A stretch of DNA of 64,000 nucleotides from Shimazuella soli (GTDB taxonomy: Bacteria > Bacillota > Bacilli > Thermoactinomycetales > Thermoactinomycetaceae), in contig NZ_JAKWBN010000009.1 in NCBI RefSeq assembly GCF_022511585.1, forward strand, positions 30,666 through 94,665, read 5' to 3'. The translations under genes were made by a program, and so were the position numbers. Under the pieces are notes generated by a model. That model was not told the DNA's origin, searched no databases, and worked only from the letters and a program-made list of their open reading frames with translations. Shown piece by piece: positions 1-8,703 of this stretch (position 1 is its first letter; every line of letters begins with the position of its first letter).

Positions 1-339
1 TTCAATCCAGCTAGTAATTTTGCACAAGGTATCTTTTGGCCAGATGATCGAATCAAACAAAAGTGCACCATTCCATCAAGTTTTATGATTTTAGAGGGAA
101 ATGGACCTGTCTTGGCATGCAATCCAATCGAATATACCCGAAACCCAATTGTGGGAAATATCCTAGAAGATTCTATAAAAGACATTTGGAATAACAAAGC
201 ATGGACCGAGTTTAGAGAAAATAAAATGGACTTCTGTCGATTTTGTCCCATGAATATGAGTCATATGGTGATCTTTAAACAACAAACTATCGAGCATACA
301 GTGGACGAGAACTTGTTGAACTTGTTGCAGAAAAAATAG
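1..339 (+). CDS. Radical SAM/SPASM protein, C-terminal end (partial)
   Basis: The frame is open from base 1, so the gene begins outside the window and only its last 112 codons are visible. They look like a SPASM domain, the auxiliary iron-sulfur domain that follows a radical SAM core. Cysteines are at visible residues 22, 40, 79 and 82 (the last two as CRFC), and the stretch GNILEDSIKDIW matches the usual G-N-x5-S-x2-x-IW pattern. The radical SAM CxxxCxxC motif would lie upstream. The gene sits 25 bases before a glycosyltransferase, so it probably modifies a sugar or peptide in the same pathway. The substrate cannot be inferred. Confidence 0.75.
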   Translation, partial: FNPASNFAQGIFWPDDRIKQKCTIPSSFMILEGNGPVLACNPIEYTRNPIVGNILEDSIKDIWNNKAWTEFRENKMDFCRFCPMNMSHMVIFKQQTIEHTVDENLLNLLQKK

Positions 340-364
340 AGATCCACAGTCTCAAGGGGGAACT

Positions 365-1474
365 TTGTTGAAGATATTAATTGGAGTTTGTGGGATCGGT
401 CTTGGTCATAGCACCAGACAATGGGAGATCGCACAGAAACTAATACAAAGAGGGCATCAAGTGAGAATTTGTACGTTTGGAAAAGGGATAGAGTTTTTCC
501 AAAGAACTACTTTAGCATGGGAAGAAGTTTGGGTTCCTTTTATTGTTTACAAAAAGGGAAAGCTTCATTTGCCTTCACTTTTCTCGAAAAATTACCGTAC
601 ATTCATTAAAGGACTTTTTCAAAATTTAAAGATATATCAAAAACTGAAACAAGATGATTTTTATCCAGACATTTGTATTAGTGATTATGAACCAATAACC
701 GCTAGGTTCGCCTACAAACTGAACAAGCCTTTAGTTTTAGTTGATCAACAAAGTAAATTTTGGCGTTTCTCATTTCAGAACATTGGGAATTTTACTTGCG
801 TTGAGGAAAAGAAGAGACTGCGGCTCTTCTTTCCAAAATACGATTACCGATTTATTACATCGTTCTATAAGTTGCCTAATATTGAAGATAACGACACCGA
901 AATTATACCAACTATTATTCGTTCCGATATTAAGAAAACACCCAAATATACAAAACACCCTCAAATCCATCTTGTTGTCTATCTCTCCGAATATGGAGGA
1001 ACAAGCATTAAACAAACGTCCGATGAATGGAAAGAGGAATTAGCCTCCATTCCTAACGTTTTCTTTACTATATTCGATGCTGCTGTAAAAGCACCCCGTA
1101 AAAACGGCAATTTAGAAATAAGACCTTTTGATCGGACTGATTTTGCTGAATCCTTAAAAGTGGCCGATGGAGTAATCACAACTGCTGGACACACTCTATT
1201 ATCAGAATGCCTATACTTGGGATTACCTATTTATGTCATACCTCTTGGAACATTTGATCAGCATTACTGTGCAAACTTTATCCAGGATAATCAATTAGGG
1301 ATCTCCTCCTACACCATTACAAAAAAGGAATGTTTGGATTTTATTGCTAGACTAGACCATTGGAAAAGCAACATTAAAAACTGTGATAACATCCTCACTT
1401 CTTCTGATTCTGTACAAATGATTGTTGATTTTTTGGAGGATCATTATGAAAAAACTGGTGATAAATGCGGATGA
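365..1474 (+). CDS. MurG/UGT-like glycosyltransferase
   Basis: A 369-residue GT-B fold glycosyltransferase. The N-terminus carries the glycine-rich acceptor-side loop GIGLGHSTR (residues 10-18). The C-terminal half carries the nucleotide-sugar binding pattern TTAGHTLLSE...GLPIYVIP followed by FDQHYCANFI, as in MurG and UGT-like enzymes (about 270-310). It would move a sugar from a nucleotide-sugar to an acceptor, probably at the cytoplasmic face of the membrane. The start is TTG, with AAGGGGG just upstream. Its end overlaps the next gene by 29 bases, which indicates translational coupling. Donor and acceptor are unknown. Confidence 0.82.
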   Translation: MLKILIGVCGIGLGHSTRQWEIAQKLIQRGHQVRICTFGKGIEFFQRTTLAWEEVWVPFIVYKKGKLHLPSLFSKNYRTFIKGLFQNLKIYQKLKQDDFYPDICISDYEPITARFAYKLNKPLVLVDQQSKFWRFSFQNIGNFTCVEEKKRLRLFFPKYDYRFITSFYKLPNIEDNDTEIIPTIIRSDIKKTPKYTKHPQIHLVVYLSEYGGTSIKQTSDEWKEELASIPNVFFTIFDAAVKAPRKNGNLEIRPFDRTDFAESLKVADGVITTAGHTLLSECLYLGLPIYVIPLGTFDQHYCANFIQDNQLGISSYTITKKECLDFIARLDHWKSNIKNCDNILTSSDSVQMIVDFLEDHYEKTGDKCG

Positions 1475-2351
1475 TTTGGGTCTAGATTGGGACCGAGATC
1501 TAGGTATTTTATTAGGGATTTGGTTGGGAGTAATCAGTAGTGTTAGTGCCATTGTTACGAATAAACAAAGTCATGACCGATTACATCTTTTTGTTAAATG
1601 GATTCGTAAATTTCGCCCTCAAGTAAGTGTAGGGCTACACCTTAATCTTACAGATGAACCACTAAACTGTTGTGAATTAGGAAATATTATTGGTCAGTCT
1701 TTAAATTCTCAGGTTCATCCTAAAGTGGCCTATTGGAAATCTGCATTAAAAGCTCTCATTAATATGGAAGCGATTTCGGAAGAGATTGCTTCCCAAATAG
1801 ATGTATTTCGACGTGTCTTTGATAGCAAACCAGAGCATTTGGATGGGCACAACCATTGTCATATTGCCCACCCCTTAATCTTCGAAGAAGTAAGGAATCA
1901 AGCTCATTTACATGGTATCCATCATATTCGCATTCCTAATGAATCGTTAACAAAAGATCACAAAGACCTCTATCGGTGGATAGAAAAAATTCGAAACAAC
2001 ACAGAACCTGAACCTCTTGCTGAATCGATGAGAGAGAACCTTTTTAGCGATCTATTTTTATATGATTACAGCTGCTCTCAACTTTCTCCTATTTCTTCAA
2101 AGACTTTTATCGGATCTATATATGGCCACATTCGAAGTTTTTCATTTCTCAAACAGAATATTGACCAGGCTTTTCAAACATCGAGTTTATTGGAATTAAT
2201 GGTTCATCCAGGGCTTCAATTTCCAATTTCACATGCAACGTGGTTTTCTAATTTCGATAGAGTTCACGAGTTATGGAATTTATTACGACTTCGATTCTAT
2301 TTGAGAAAACAAAACATTCAGATTGTAAATCATGATGAGAAAAGAATATGA
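1446..2351 (+). CDS. ChbG/HpnK (YdjC)-family carbohydrate deacetylase
   Basis: A protein of about 301 residues with the YdjC-fold signature. NADDLGLD near the N-terminus (residues 7-14) supplies the acidic metal ligands, and DGHNHCHIAHP near residue 130 supplies histidines. The family removes N-acetyl groups from sugars such as chito-oligosaccharides or glucosaminyl hopanoids. An upstream in-frame ATG at 1422 exists, but the ATG at 1446 has TTGGAGG at the right distance and gives the usual MKKLVINADD start. It overlaps the glycosyltransferase, which suggests deacetylation of a sugar that enzyme attaches. That pathway link is inference. Confidence 0.82.
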   Translation: MKKLVINADDLGLDWDRDLGILLGIWLGVISSVSAIVTNKQSHDRLHLFVKWIRKFRPQVSVGLHLNLTDEPLNCCELGNIIGQSLNSQVHPKVAYWKSALKALINMEAISEEIASQIDVFRRVFDSKPEHLDGHNHCHIAHPLIFEEVRNQAHLHGIHHIRIPNESLTKDHKDLYRWIEKIRNNTEPEPLAESMRENLFSDLFLYDYSCSQLSPISSKTFIGSIYGHIRSFSFLKQNIDQAFQTSSLLELMVHPGLQFPISHATWFSNFDRVHELWNLLRLRFYLRKQNIQIVNHDEKRI

Positions 2352-2368
2352 AAAGGAAGGGAATTAAA

Positions 2369-3400
2369 TTGGCTACCAAAATAATAATCACGGGTGTTGG
2401 TGGTTTCATTGGTTATCATGTGGCTTCTTGTCTTCTTCAGAAAGGCTACACCGTTATTGGTGTAGATAACCTGAATAACTACTATGATGTAAAACTCAAA
2501 CAAGATCGGCTTCAACAGTTGAAGCATGTAAATTTCACATTCTATAAGATTTCACTGGAAGATAATGAGACACTTGTGAAATACTTAAAGAATGATGAAT
2601 TCTCTGGTTCTGTCGTTATTCATTTAGCAGCCCAAGCAGGAGTCAAATATTCTTTAATCAATCCTGGAGCATATGTGCAATCAAACCTTGTAGGATTTGC
2701 GAATATATTAGAGCTCAGTAGACTGATAAGCATAAAACATTTACTCTATGCTTCATCAAGTTCAGTCTATGGAGCAAATCAAAAAGTTCCTTTTTATGAA
2801 AAAGATCAAGTCAACCACCCCTTAACTTTGTATGCAGCAACAAAAAGATCCAATGAATTGATGGCTCACGCCTATAGTATCAATGGTTTACCCACTACTG
2901 GAATGCGATTTTTTAACGTATACGGCCCGTGGGGACGACCAGATATGGCACTTTTTCTTTTCACTAAAGCCATATTGGAACGAAAGCCTATCTATATCAA
3001 TAACAATGGGAATATGTTTCGTGATTTCACTTACATCGAGGATGTAGTAGAGAGTATTGTAAGATTGATCGATCAAGTACCAATTCGAAAGCCGATTGCA
3101 GGGAGTCTCATTAATCCAAACCAAAGCTATGCACCTTTCCAACTTTTTAACATCGGTAATCAAAAACCTATAAACTTGATGAAATTTATTTCGTTAATCG
3201 AGGAAAAGTTAGGAATGAAGGCGATAAAGCGTTACCTTCCTAACCAAGAAACGGAAGTTTTTCAAACCTTTGCAGATGTTCAAGAGCTACAGGATACGAT
3301 TCAATTTAGTCCCAATACCTCTATTGAGAAGGGTATTGAAAAGTTTTTAGATTGGTATTTTGTTTATTATCAACCATCTGAACATCGGATGATTCAGTGA
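2369..3400 (+). CDS. NAD-dependent sugar epimerase (UDP-glucuronate 4-epimerase-like)
   Basis: An extended short-chain dehydrogenase of about 343 residues. It has the Rossmann glycine motif GVGGFIG, the pattern LNNYYDVKLKQDRL typical of UDP-glucuronate/galacturonate epimerases, YASSSSVYG, and the catalytic YAATK. It probably interconverts a nucleotide-sugar for the neighbouring glycosyltransferase. An ATG at 2348 overlaps the previous stop codon. I prefer the TTG at 2369 because AAGGAAGGG precedes it by seven bases and the protein then starts right before the first beta strand. Substrate is by family only. Confidence 0.85.
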   Translation: MATKIIITGVGGFIGYHVASCLLQKGYTVIGVDNLNNYYDVKLKQDRLQQLKHVNFTFYKISLEDNETLVKYLKNDEFSGSVVIHLAAQAGVKYSLINPGAYVQSNLVGFANILELSRLISIKHLLYASSSSVYGANQKVPFYEKDQVNHPLTLYAATKRSNELMAHAYSINGLPTTGMRFFNVYGPWGRPDMALFLFTKAILERKPIYINNNGNMFRDFTYIEDVVESIVRLIDQVPIRKPIAGSLINPNQSYAPFQLFNIGNQKPINLMKFISLIEEKLGMKAIKRYLPNQETEVFQTFADVQELQDTIQFSPNTSIEKGIEKFLDWYFVYYQPSEHRMIQ

Positions 3401-3453
3401 TCAGTCAAAAGGATTCAGAGAATCAGTTTATATTTGTTTGGAGGAAAGCAGTA

Positions 3454-4419
3454 ATGAGTGATCAGTATGCAGCAAATGAAATATTTAAAATGGTAGAATC
3501 TTTACATTCTAAAACGATACAGGAAGTAAAAGCCATTCATTTAGGAAGATTAAATCCAAAATGGATTTTAACATTTATGGATGGTTCCAAGTTATTTGTA
3601 AAACAATATCATCCAGATCGGTATATAGGAAAAATACCAGCTGTAAAACAAGCTCTCTCTATTCAAGATCAGCTTTTTCACACAGGTATAAAGTGTCCAG
3701 AAGTACATTCTGTTGATGGGGAATACATCTTACATACGGAATCCGGCCATCAATTTTCAATGTTCGAAGTATGTCCAGGAATTGTTGTTTTACCTGGGAA
3801 ACCTAATCAGAATCAAATGCATTCGTGGGGTAAAGAGCTTGGTAAGATGCATCATCTTTTAGATGAATTACCTGCAGGACCCATAGATTGGGTCCCATCC
3901 AAAGGAGAAATTCAATCTTTTTGTGAATCACAGATGAAAATTGCTGAGGATTATCCAGTTTCTAAACGTGTACAACAGATGTTAGAAAAAGAACAGGAAT
4001 TACTAGAATCATATGACCAAACTATTTTTGAACAGTGCAAGCATGGATGGGCGCATTGGGACAATCAGGTTTATAACGTGTTATTTCAAGATGACGCTCT
4101 CACATCTATCTTAGATTTTGATCGGATGAGATATGTATATCCTGAATTAGATCTCGCTCGGGCAATATTGTCTGGCTGTATAAATGAGGAAACAAAACTG
4201 GATCAAGAGAAAGCCAGAGCATTTATTACTGGTTATCAAGAAACAAGGAAAGATTTTCAATTAAATGATGTCATTCGTTCTCTCAAGCTCTTATGGTGCA
4301 GAGAATCCGTTTGGTGGATAAAAGCTGATATAGAACAAGATGAAGAGATCCCTCAGAGGTTTTCAAAGGAAATCGAATGGCTTCAAAACAATTGGGGACA
4401 TTTGCAAGAAATCATCTAA
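3454..4419 (+). CDS. APH-fold phosphotransferase (CotS/YsxE-like kinase)
   Basis: A 321-residue protein of the aminoglycoside phosphotransferase/choline kinase fold. The catalytic loop reads HGWAHWDNQVYN, where the usual HGDxxxxN aspartate follows a tryptophan, and the metal-binding DFD is in ILDFDRMRYVYPELDLA. Relatives include spore-coat CotS-type kinases and homoserine kinase II-like proteins. A GTG at 3397 overlaps the epimerase stop, but the ATG at 3454 has GGAGG nine bases upstream and is the better start. As the last gene of the sugar operon it may phosphorylate a sugar or a spore-coat component. The substrate is not visible. Confidence 0.75.
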   Translation: MSDQYAANEIFKMVESLHSKTIQEVKAIHLGRLNPKWILTFMDGSKLFVKQYHPDRYIGKIPAVKQALSIQDQLFHTGIKCPEVHSVDGEYILHTESGHQFSMFEVCPGIVVLPGKPNQNQMHSWGKELGKMHHLLDELPAGPIDWVPSKGEIQSFCESQMKIAEDYPVSKRVQQMLEKEQELLESYDQTIFEQCKHGWAHWDNQVYNVLFQDDALTSILDFDRMRYVYPELDLARAILSGCINEETKLDQEKARAFITGYQETRKDFQLNDVIRSLKLLWCRESVWWIKADIEQDEEIPQRFSKEIEWLQNNWGHLQEII

Positions 4420-4469
4420 TGACACTGTAGAGACTCTATAAATAGAACCAAAGATTTTATCTCTCCCTT

Positions 4470-4506
4470 GCTAAAAAGGATCATTAACATGAATGATCCT
4501 TTTTAT
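4470..4506 (+). terminator. Rho-independent terminator after the sugar operon
   Basis: A near-perfect 13-bp stem (4473-4485 pairing with 4492-4504) around a six-base loop. The A-run on the left arm makes it potentially bidirectional. It closes the 1-4.4 kb operon. Confidence 0.85.
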
Positions 4507-4545
4507 TAGCAAAGAAAGTAGTTTACTAGGGGGTTATTATTAAAA

Positions 4546-4947
4546 ATGAAAAAAGAACGGTTAGACGTGGTTTATGTCCTTGTATTTGATCAGCATACAG
4601 AGAAGATTTTAGTGGTGGAAAATTTAAATTCATGGAGTTTACCAGGAGGAAAAAGAGAAGAAGGGGAATCTTTAATTGATGCTACCATCCGAGAAGCCAA
4701 AGAAGAGACAGGACTTGAGGTAGAAGTAGCGGAATTGATCAATGTTAACGAGCAGATAGCAGAAAAACATATCCTGTTCTTTACTTTTCGTGGCTATATT
4801 ATCGGAGGAAAACAAGAGAATAACGATTTAAAAATAAAGCAAATAAAGTGGTTAACTATTGCAGAGACAGAACAGTTAATGCCCTGGTATCCAAATATTA
4901 AGTCATTATTAGAAAAATCAGCGGGTTATTTGTTAGAAAGAGAGTAG
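4546..4947 (+). CDS. Nudix hydrolase
   Basis: A 133-residue single-domain Nudix protein. The Nudix box is complete: GGKREEGESLIDATIREA followed by KEETGLE (about residues 36-60). Such enzymes cleave nucleoside diphosphates linked to another group, often as housecleaning or in nucleotide-sugar metabolism. GGGGG lies ahead of the ATG. It is followed 25 bases later by a methyltransferase. The substrate cannot be read from the sequence. Confidence 0.85.
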   Translation: MKKERLDVVYVLVFDQHTEKILVVENLNSWSLPGGKREEGESLIDATIREAKEETGLEVEVAELINVNEQIAEKHILFFTFRGYIIGGKQENNDLKIKQIKWLTIAETEQLMPWYPNIKSLLEKSAGYLLERE

Positions 4948-4972
4948 TGTAGATCATATAGGAGGTTCTGTT

Positions 4973-5779
4973 TTGGAAAATCATTTACAGTACGATCCAA
5001 CGTTGTTTCAAGGTACTGCATCTTACTATTCTAGCTACCGCTTCCCTTATCCAGAGGAGTTATTTCAGCACATCGTACAAAGTTTCCATTTAGATAAAAA
5101 TAGTCAGGTTCTTGATTTGGGATGTGGAACTGGGAACTTATCTATTCCTTTAGCATCCTATTGTCAAAATGTGATCGGTATGGACCCTGATCCAGAAATG
5201 TTAAGGGAAGCAAAACGTCTTGCAACATTAAATCAAGTGGAGAATTTGGAATTAGTATTAGGATCGTCTTGGGACATTTCCAATGATATGGGGCCGTTTC
5301 AAGCCACGATCATGGGAGAATCGTTTCATTGGATGGATCGGGATGGTGTCTTAAATGCACTATATGATGTCATTGCCTCTTATGGAGGAATCGCAATCGT
5401 TTCTAAGAAACAAATAGGACCTTCTGGTTATCAAGAAGTAGTGGATCAGGTAATCAAGGAATTTCTTGGTGAGAAACGAAAAGCAGGAAAGGGTTTTTAT
5501 TCTCATCCAACCGAACGACATGAGGTAGTGCTTTCAAGATCCAGATTTTCCATATTGGAGCCGTATCGTTTTGAATATCAAGTAGAAAAAACAATTGAAG
5601 ATTTGATTGGTTTTTTATACTCCACTTCGTATGCAAACAAGCGTCTGCTTGGAGATGAAGTAGAGAATTTTGAAAAAGAGTTGCGACAAGGTCTTATTTC
5701 GGTTGGATCTTCAGGAAAGCTTTCATTTCAGGTAACAGTAACTGCTTTAATGGGGAGAAAAGACGGGAAGGGTTGTTAA
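4973..5779 (+). CDS. Class I SAM-dependent methyltransferase
   Basis: A 268-residue methyltransferase. The SAM-binding loop is VLDLGCGTGNLSIPL near residue 50 and the acidic loop is GMDPDPEMLREA near 70. The start is TTG behind a strong GGAGG at 4961-4965. It belongs to the broad Methyltransf_11 group, so the methyl acceptor is unknown. It is one base from the next gene and probably co-transcribed with it. Confidence 0.85.
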   Translation: MENHLQYDPTLFQGTASYYSSYRFPYPEELFQHIVQSFHLDKNSQVLDLGCGTGNLSIPLASYCQNVIGMDPDPEMLREAKRLATLNQVENLELVLGSSWDISNDMGPFQATIMGESFHWMDRDGVLNALYDVIASYGGIAIVSKKQIGPSGYQEVVDQVIKEFLGEKRKAGKGFYSHPTERHEVVLSRSRFSILEPYRFEYQVEKTIEDLIGFLYSTSYANKRLLGDEVENFEKELRQGLISVGSSGKLSFQVTVTALMGRKDGKGC

Positions 5780-5780
5780 C

Positions 5781-6323
5781 ATGTTTTCCATTATAGTAAA
5801 TGAAGAAATCGAATTACGTTTACTACAACCAAAGAATGCGAAAGAGATCTTTCAATTGGTGAATCAATCAAGGCTATATTTAGGAAGATTTCTTCCTTGG
5901 GTAAATAGCGTCACTTCTCCAGAAGATTACAAAGAGATCATCCCTAGTTGGCTTCAACAATTTGCTGAAAACAAAGGATTTCAAAGTGGTATTTACTATC
6001 AAGGAGCTTTTGCTGGAATGATTGGATTTCATCCTATTGATTGGAATACAAGAATGACTGCGATTGGATATTGGTTAGCAGAAGAACATCAAGGAAAAGG
6101 TATTATGACTCGTTGTTGTAAAAAGATGATCGAAATGGGGTTTCAGGATTATGAATTAAATCGCTTGGAAATTCGTTGTGATCCAGCAAATGAAAAAAGT
6201 CGTGCTATACCAGAGAGATTAGGATTTATTCAAGAAGGAGTGTTAAGAGAGGTTGCGATTCAAAATGAAGAACATCATGATTTGGTGGTATATGGTTTAT
6301 TAAAATCGGAATATAAGACTTAG
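5781..6323 (+). CDS. GNAT acetyltransferase, RimJ/RimL type
   Basis: A 180-residue GNAT protein. It carries IGYWLAEEHQGKGIMTRC, which contains the acetyl-CoA pyrophosphate-binding loop (Q/R-x-x-G-x-G/A), and NRLEIRCDPANEKSRAIPERLGF, the C-terminal pattern typical of ribosomal-protein-serine acetyltransferases (RimL/YdaF-like). It likely acetylates a protein N-terminus or a small amine. AAGGG precedes the ATG, and the preceding gene ends one base before it. Confidence 0.85.
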   Translation: MFSIIVNEEIELRLLQPKNAKEIFQLVNQSRLYLGRFLPWVNSVTSPEDYKEIIPSWLQQFAENKGFQSGIYYQGAFAGMIGFHPIDWNTRMTAIGYWLAEEHQGKGIMTRCCKKMIEMGFQDYELNRLEIRCDPANEKSRAIPERLGFIQEGVLREVAIQNEEHHDLVVYGLLKSEYKT

Positions 6324-6418
6324 AAGTAAGAAGAAATCCAATGAATGATACAGCAGAGATACTAGAATTAATTAATAGTTGATGATGACAAAGTGTTTAA
6401 AGGTACAGGTGTGGAAAT

Positions 6419-7072
6419 ATGGATAATGAAATTATTGATATTTTTAATGATCAACATGAATATATTGGTCAAGCAACAAAGAAAGAAGCTCATGAAAATG
6501 GATGGTGGCATCGTGTTTTTACTTGCATTGTGATCAACAGTGAGAAAAAAACGATGGTTCTACAGAAAAAAGCACCAGAGCGTTATTCATTTCAGAGACC
6601 AGACTATTTGGATATAGCAGTAGGTGGACATTATCAAATGGGTGAGAAGATAGAAGATGGAATCAGAGAAATCAAAGAAGAATTAGGAATAGACGTCTCT
6701 TTTGAACGATTGATTCCCTTGGGAGTCCGACAAACCGTTGCGTCTATAACACCAAACTATATCAATAAAGAATTCCAACATATTTTCCTATTGGTGGAGA
6801 ATCGCTTACTTTTTGAATATCCACTTCGTTCATTTGAAGTTAATGGACTGGTAGAATTACCTATTGAGAAGGGAATTCAGTTACTACTAGGAAAGTCAAA
6901 TCAATTAAAAGGAAGTGGAATTTTTCAAAAACAAAGGAAGATTGTAGAAGTAGAATTGACCCGGTCCGATTTTGTTCCGTCCTATCTTAAAACGGATCAG
7001 TTTATGTTACGGATATTCATTGTAGCGCATCGCTATTTAAAAGGAGAAGATCTTAGCTTGCTATTTTGGTAA
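6419..7072 (+). CDS. Nudix hydrolase, isopentenyl-diphosphate-isomerase-like
   Basis: A 217-residue protein with an N-terminal IDI-like Nudix domain. It begins with EIIDIFNDQHEYIGQATKKE and HENGWWHRVF, as in the YfcD/IPP isomerase-like group, and has a full Nudix box GGHYQMGEKIEDGIREIKEE followed by LGID. Residues 130-217 have no motif I recognise. AGGTG eight bases upstream supports the ATG. It probably hydrolyses a phosphorylated small molecule. Confidence 0.8.
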   Translation: MDNEIIDIFNDQHEYIGQATKKEAHENGWWHRVFTCIVINSEKKTMVLQKKAPERYSFQRPDYLDIAVGGHYQMGEKIEDGIREIKEELGIDVSFERLIPLGVRQTVASITPNYINKEFQHIFLLVENRLLFEYPLRSFEVNGLVELPIEKGIQLLLGKSNQLKGSGIFQKQRKIVEVELTRSDFVPSYLKTDQFMLRIFIVAHRYLKGEDLSLLFW

Positions 7073-7096
7073 GGAAGAGTAATAGTAAAATTTGTA

Positions 7097-8689
7097 ATGG
7101 AAAAATCACATATATTTAGAGGTTATTTACATTGTGTGGCTAATTTAATGAAGGAGGATTACGAATTAATACATGATAGAGAGTTGAGTGGATTGAGTCA
7201 CTATAGAAATGCTTTTTTTAATTTTTTGTTTTTATTGATAGTTAGTTTTTTCTTTATTAGTCCCAATAATGTCAGTGAGATTGAATATCCGAAAGTAACT
7301 ATCCCACACGCTCCCGAGTATCCAAAGGTAACTATACCCCATGCACCAGAATATCCCAAAGTATATATTCCATCAGCCCCGGAATATCCCAAAGTAACTA
7401 TTCCACAAGCCCCTTCTCCCAATCAAAATTTGGAGTATCCGAAAGTAAAGATGAACCCCCCAGTCAAAATAAGCAATTCAAGTTTACTAGAGAAAATTCT
7501 TCAATCCATAATAAACAATATTTATCATATTTTATTTCTTAATTCTTTGGTAATAGGACTTGCTTTGTTCTATTTATCACCGATTACAGGGGTATCTCTA
7601 TTAATAGGAATGGGGATTAGTGGATTACTGTCATGGTTTTTGGAAGGAAATCTCCATGCAGCCGAAAGGGATGCGGTTTTTGGTGGGTTATCTGCTCTTG
7701 TTGGATTAGGAGTTGGTTCCCTTTCTCTTAAATTATTGGGATCAAGATTGGTAAATGTCTCCAATCCGTTTATTCAAAAATGGTTGCCAATTGGATTGTC
7801 AAGTGGAGCTGCCGGATCATCAGATAGTCTTACTTTTGATTATTTGCGAGAAAGAAAAGTGGATTGGAAAAAGACTGGATTGGTTGGGTTATTAAGCATA
7901 TTTTTAGGTTTTGGCGGACTTGCAGTTTCAGAGTACGGGGGAAAAATAATAAAAAATATCCCTGTACCCGTCGTAGTACAAACCAATAATGGTGAGATAT
8001 ATTTTAGTTCTAAATCATTAAGTAATACAGCTTTAGGGCAGTGGATACAGAAGTTTGCAAGTGAAGAAGTAGAGGGAGTTACACGGATAGTAGGACGAGG
8101 AAAGAAATATGAAACTGATGATGGAGCATTAATTGCAGGGAAAAAAGTAGCTGAAATAAATAAACTTCCAAAATACCACCCTGTTAAAAACCAACTTGAT
8201 CTGAAGTATGTTGCTAAGTTGCGAAAGGAATTAGGGATACCCTCTATTGGAGATGACCTTCGTTTAAAGAAAGAAGGTGTTTTAAAAGCTGAACAAACAG
8301 TAGCTGTTTTACAAAGTAATGGAGTGGAGATTTGGGGAAGAAATGGTTGGGGAGTTGATGTTGAAAATGGTTATAAAGAAATGTTAACGGAATGGTTTAA
8401 AAAGAGATCTAAGGGTAGTTTTGGTACAAATGCAAATACAAGATTTCATGCAGAAGGAGATGTATTTTGGCATCTATACAAGTTTAGAAAAGCAAACAAA
8501 TTACTAGGTGGTAAAGCAGTTTTAGCTGTTGACAGATCTTTATGTAGGTATTGTGACCAAAGTAAAGGTGTTCAGCAAATGGTTGAAGAAGTTGGATTGG
8601 ATGAATTAAAAGTAATTACCCCAGATGGTATTAGAATCATAAAACCAGAACCTTCAAGGCGAAGAACCTCATGGGAGGTTGTTAGATAG
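7097..8689 (+). CDS. Polymorphic toxin with DddA-like cytidine deaminase C-terminal domain
   Basis: A 530-residue modular protein. Residues about 36-56 form a hydrophobic segment. Then come 11-residue tandem repeats (EYPKVTIPHAP), more hydrophobic helices at about 140-275 and a variable linker. The last 90 residues form a deaminase: FHAEGD supplies the zinc-binding His and catalytic Glu, SLCRYC supplies the two zinc cysteines, and the end LKVITPDG resembles the C-terminal strand of the DddA/SCP1.201-type DNA deaminases. Repeats, membrane segments and a C-terminal toxin are typical of polymorphic toxins. The start is uncertain, since the ATG at 7097 lacks a good RBS and ATG 7148 or GTG 7136 are alternatives. 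The immunity gene follows 14 bases later. The nucleic-acid target is unknown. Confidence 0.75.
   Translation: MEKSHIFRGYLHCVANLMKEDYELIHDRELSGLSHYRNAFFNFLFLLIVSFFFISPNNVSEIEYPKVTIPHAPEYPKVTIPHAPEYPKVYIPSAPEYPKVTIPQAPSPNQNLEYPKVKMNPPVKISNSSLLEKILQSIINNIYHILFLNSLVIGLALFYLSPITGVSLLIGMGISGLLSWFLEGNLHAAERDAVFGGLSALVGLGVGSLSLKLLGSRLVNVSNPFIQKWLPIGLSSGAAGSSDSLTFDYLRERKVDWKKTGLVGLLSIFLGFGGLAVSEYGGKIIKNIPVPVVVQTNNGEIYFSSKSLSNTALGQWIQKFASEEVEGVTRIVGRGKKYETDDGALIAGKKVAEINKLPKYHPVKNQLDLKYVAKLRKELGIPSIGDDLRLKKEGVLKAEQTVAVLQSNGVEIWGRNGWGVDVENGYKEMLTEWFKKRSKGSFGTNANTRFHAEGDVFWHLYKFRKANKLLGGKAVLAVDRSLCRYCDQSKGVQQMVEEVGLDELKVITPDGIRIIKPEPSRRRTSWEVVR
7283..7462 (+). repeat. 33-bp tandem repeats encoding EYPKVTIPHAP
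   Basis: Four in-frame copies of a 33-bp unit (7283-7414), then an interrupted fifth copy EYPKVKMNPP to 7462. The units differ at wobble positions, so they are not a recent slippage product. They probably form an extended extracellular or periplasm-side stalk after the first hydrophobic segment. Confidence 0.85.
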
Positions 8690-8703
8690 AAAGGGAGAGG
8701 CTA

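Noticed and set aside
7201..7422. Minus-strand repeat frame (GYSGA units)
   Set aside because: Shadow of the EYPKVTIPHAP repeats of the toxin gene.
7283..7462. CRISPR-like tandem array
   Set aside because: Units are contiguous with no spacers and lie in frame inside a protein gene.
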